From: Oxyruncus cristatus
Lineage: Eukaryota > Chordata > Aves > Passeriformes > Cotingidae
Assembly (NCBI GenBank): GCA_013399855.1
Contig: VXAY01002818.1
Span: 62,001-126,000, forward strand
Direction of reading: 5' to 3'
Length of the DNA stretch: 64,000 bases
Below are positions 61,301 to 64,000 of this stretch, piece after piece. The notes below the pieces were generated by a model. The model had not been told where the DNA came from. It did no database searches and saw only the letters and a list, made by a program, of their open reading frames with translations. A program made the position numbers and the translations under genes. How positions within the stretch are numbered: the stretch's first letter is position 1; each line of letters begins with the position of its first letter.

Positions 61301-64000
61301 CTTAATCCTATCGGAAACAGTGAGACAGGCGAGATTCTGGCAAAGTTTTTTTTAAGTCGTAGGAATACTGTCATCTCCTGCCATCTGAAGAAATCAAGAC
61401 CATTATGAGAAAATCCGAGCTTTGCTGTTCAAATTGTGTTTTGTTTAAACACAGAGCCAGATTGCCTTCTGTCATCCAGCATAACTTTTCCCAAGTTCTT
61501 TCAGAATTCAGATCTTAATTACTTTACTATATCCTTAGAAAACTCTTTGCTGAGGATTTTGCAAGCACATCCAGGCTGTGTCTAAGAAGGCACTTAATGT
61601 GGATGGGACCTGCTAGAAAAGAGGGTTTCCCATTCCTTTGGCAAGACAACTCACAGGAGGAGACTAATACTCTCCATTATAGAAACCACTTCTATTACTC
61701 ATTTAAGTAATTTCTCTTAATAAATGATTTTTTTTAAGAAAACTTCTTTTCCAGAAAATGGCCAAGGTGATGATGTAATATTTTCCTGGTGTGGTTACTG
61801 GCTTAATAGAACCAGAGTTTAGGAAGTTGTGGGTAGTGACAACTGCTCTACCATTGTTATGCAATGCTTGTCAAACATGAAAGATCTCCCTCTTTCAAAA
61901 ACCTGCTATCTATTAATGAATGACAACGAATGGCATAAAAAATGATGAATGATGTGATGTACAATAATCTGTTAAATCTGCTAAAACTGTGGGATTTTTA
62001 GCTATCTCATTAGTGTTGTGATTGAAGAGCTGAAAACACTAAATCTCAAAAAGCAAGTTTTCATGAACAGATTGACTTAGTTTATAGGAAATCCAGCTTG
62101 ATTTTGAGGCAGCTTATAGCAGACATGTTTAGAATGTTATTCTTCCAAACAATTAGTAAGAGCATTTATCAGGTTCTTTTTGGAAACCTCAAAGTGTGCT
62201 TCCAAATAACCTCTTCAAAATTGTTTTTGAGAGACTATGTAAGAATTACTTGAAAATTACGTTCATCTAATATGAACTATATAGTATTGACTTGCTGGGA
62301 ATAGTCTGCATTAATTGTAATTTTTGGAGTTATCTGTTCACTGCTGGATGCAACACTCTATAAACTACAGCCAGTGCAGTTCCACATGAATTGCTTTATC
62401 TATCCCACACAATGCAATACTGTGCAGTAGTGAAGGCTCAGGTGCTGGAAACACTGAGCACAGACTAATGAGCGCTCTGCCTTTGGTCCTCAGGGTATTG
62501 CTTTGCTGTTGTTTCATTTTCCTGAACAGACATAAATTTGGTTCAAGTCTCCTATACACTCAGGTAAAAAAAAGAAATTCAAAGAAATCGAGAACCTCCA
62601 CCTGTGTGCGACATATGATGCAGAGCCCCAAAATCACAGCCATGTTGTTTCAAGTTGTTTGTGTGCACAAAAGTTTTTAAAGGAATTATGTACAGGACTT
62701 TGAAAAAAAAGAGATGAAAAATGGGCACAGCATGGTCTTGATTTTAGACTGTGAACTAGTGAGAAATTAATAGGAGATTCATTCAATAATATATAGTGAT
62801 TTGTTTATGTTTGAAAACATTAATATTTTTTGACAATAACATATCTTTCATAGGTATTGGATTATAATGAAAAGTCAATTATAATTGTGAAAAAAACCCC
62901 TACACTATAGATCATATATCATAGACTGTATTTATTTTGTAGTTTCACACTAGTTTTATAATTAATTTGGAGGGATGTACTTAATATCAACTTGCAAACA
63001 GATAAACAAAGAAGTAGCATAATAATGAATAATAAAATATAGAGAAAAATTTATTCCAGTTATGAATGGTAAGGCATTGATGTACCATAAGCTTTTAAAC
63101 CTAAATATATTTTAACAGGCTTTAACACATTTGAAGATGCAAAATCAACATTGAGGAATTATACATGAACTGAAAATTTAAATTACAGATATTTTCATGC
63201 TGATTTTGGTAGTCTTTTGTCTCTAGAGAGATCCTGAGGGACTGCACTCTGGCTCATATGGTGTCATTAGTTGAGAAAGAGCTTGGGGTAGAGAAAAAAA
63301 TACAGACGGCTTAGTTGAGGAGAAAAATCTTTAAAACATTTCCTTGTATCAAGTAGACAAAAGAATTGAAAAAAAAACCTTCCAGAAAATTACTTATACT
63401 TATTCAGGTACAGTAAATTTGAAGAGAGTATGTGGACAGTCACATAAAAAGATTCCATGTTTGAGAGAAATGGCAGCATGAATGGATTCCTGGATCATTG
63501 CAAGAAACTTTGTCCTGCTGTCAGACCTTGTTGGGTCACTGATCCATAACCAAAAGAAACACACTATGCATCAGAATGTAGAACAAGACCATCTCCTTAG
63601 CTGAAATATTTGGTGGCACTAGTAGGTGACACTGAGCTTCCCATGACAGAATCATACATCAAGTTTGTATGGCTCAAGTTGAAGCAATAAAGATAAATAG
63701 GCTCTCTACTCCTAATAGTTGTTAGCTCCAGTCAGACTAAACTATACCTGTCATTGAATTATTACCATCTCTGCCCTGAAAGCTGAAAGATAGACATCTA
63801 TGCTGATGATTGCAGGGAGACATATTATTATTAGGCTATTAAGCAGAATGCTAAATCTATCATTCAAAGTGTTTCTTAGCTATCGAAGATCCTTGTGCAA
63901 TGAACCATTGAATGTTATCTACCACTATGGGAGCTGTGAATAAACTTGTTATTAAAAAAAAAAAAAGTAGAAACTTCCTGTGTTCTGCACATTAACTTCA
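58363..64000. other. Unique AT-rich non-coding stretch to window end
   Basis: About 5.6 kb with no recognised gene, RNA gene or transposon. An A13 run lies at 63954-63966, close to the right edge; an AATAAA at 63939-63944 (TGTGAATAAACTTG) just precedes it and could mark a retrocopy or transcript end, but no body is recognised. Confidence 0.4.

Noticed and set aside
62530..62560. GGTTCAAGTCTCC resembling a tRNA B box
   Set aside because: No A box, acceptor stem or anticodon arm can be folded around it.

Overview
The window looks like vertebrate, specifically avian, nuclear DNA. It is AT-rich, has no convincing open reading frame above background length, and carries repeated pieces of CR1, the dominant bird LINE, together with several endogenous-retrovirus-type LTRs. 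One LTR (17123-17707, minus strand) resembles a family I know from Neoaves and especially passerines, so a passerine is the best guess; the species cannot be named. I find no protein-coding exon, tRNA, rRNA, CRISPR array or other prokaryotic feature that I can support. The window reads as a gene desert or a very large intron. The only gene-like hint is a possible polyadenylation site near 1436, at the left edge.

Layout. 1-8714: unique AT-rich sequence with a GC-rich patch at 2090-2290 and a 13-bp hairpin at 3458. 8715-9850: a 5'-truncated CR1 on the minus strand whose reverse transcriptase is dead (FADD to FAND). 9851-15583: unique sequence with an AT microsatellite, a perfect 41-bp tandem duplication and a 22-bp perfect palindrome. 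15590-16053: a GC-rich, LTR-like element between 6-bp direct repeats. 17123-17707: a minus-strand LTR, probably with internal ERV sequence to about 18210. 19304-19634: a CR1 tail abutting a short LTR whose poly(A)/cap region resembles avian alpharetrovirus-type LTRs. 22538-22675 and 26468-26505: CR1 3' fragments. 26506-44815: about 18 kb with almost no recognisable repeats.

45470-48200 is the most complex part. A plus-strand CR1 is joined tail-to-tail to a minus-strand CR1, and the minus-strand copy is split by an LTR element (46540-47807) with an exact 5-bp target-site duplication. The area also holds an exact 224-bp duplication around a single N (46279), a lone N at 46595 and a 543-base N gap, so part of the structure is an assembly problem. 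48881-49442 and about 55299-55780 are two further minus-strand LTR candidates with TATA boxes and poly(A) signals. 57876-58362 is a plus-strand CR1 piece. The rest, to 64000, is unique AT-rich sequence.

No gene network can be described. The history visible here is transposable-element insertion, nesting, truncation and decay in a gene-poor region. I did not find a convincing new biological system. The items most worth checking are the nested CR1/LTR locus and its assembly artefact, and the LTR candidates.
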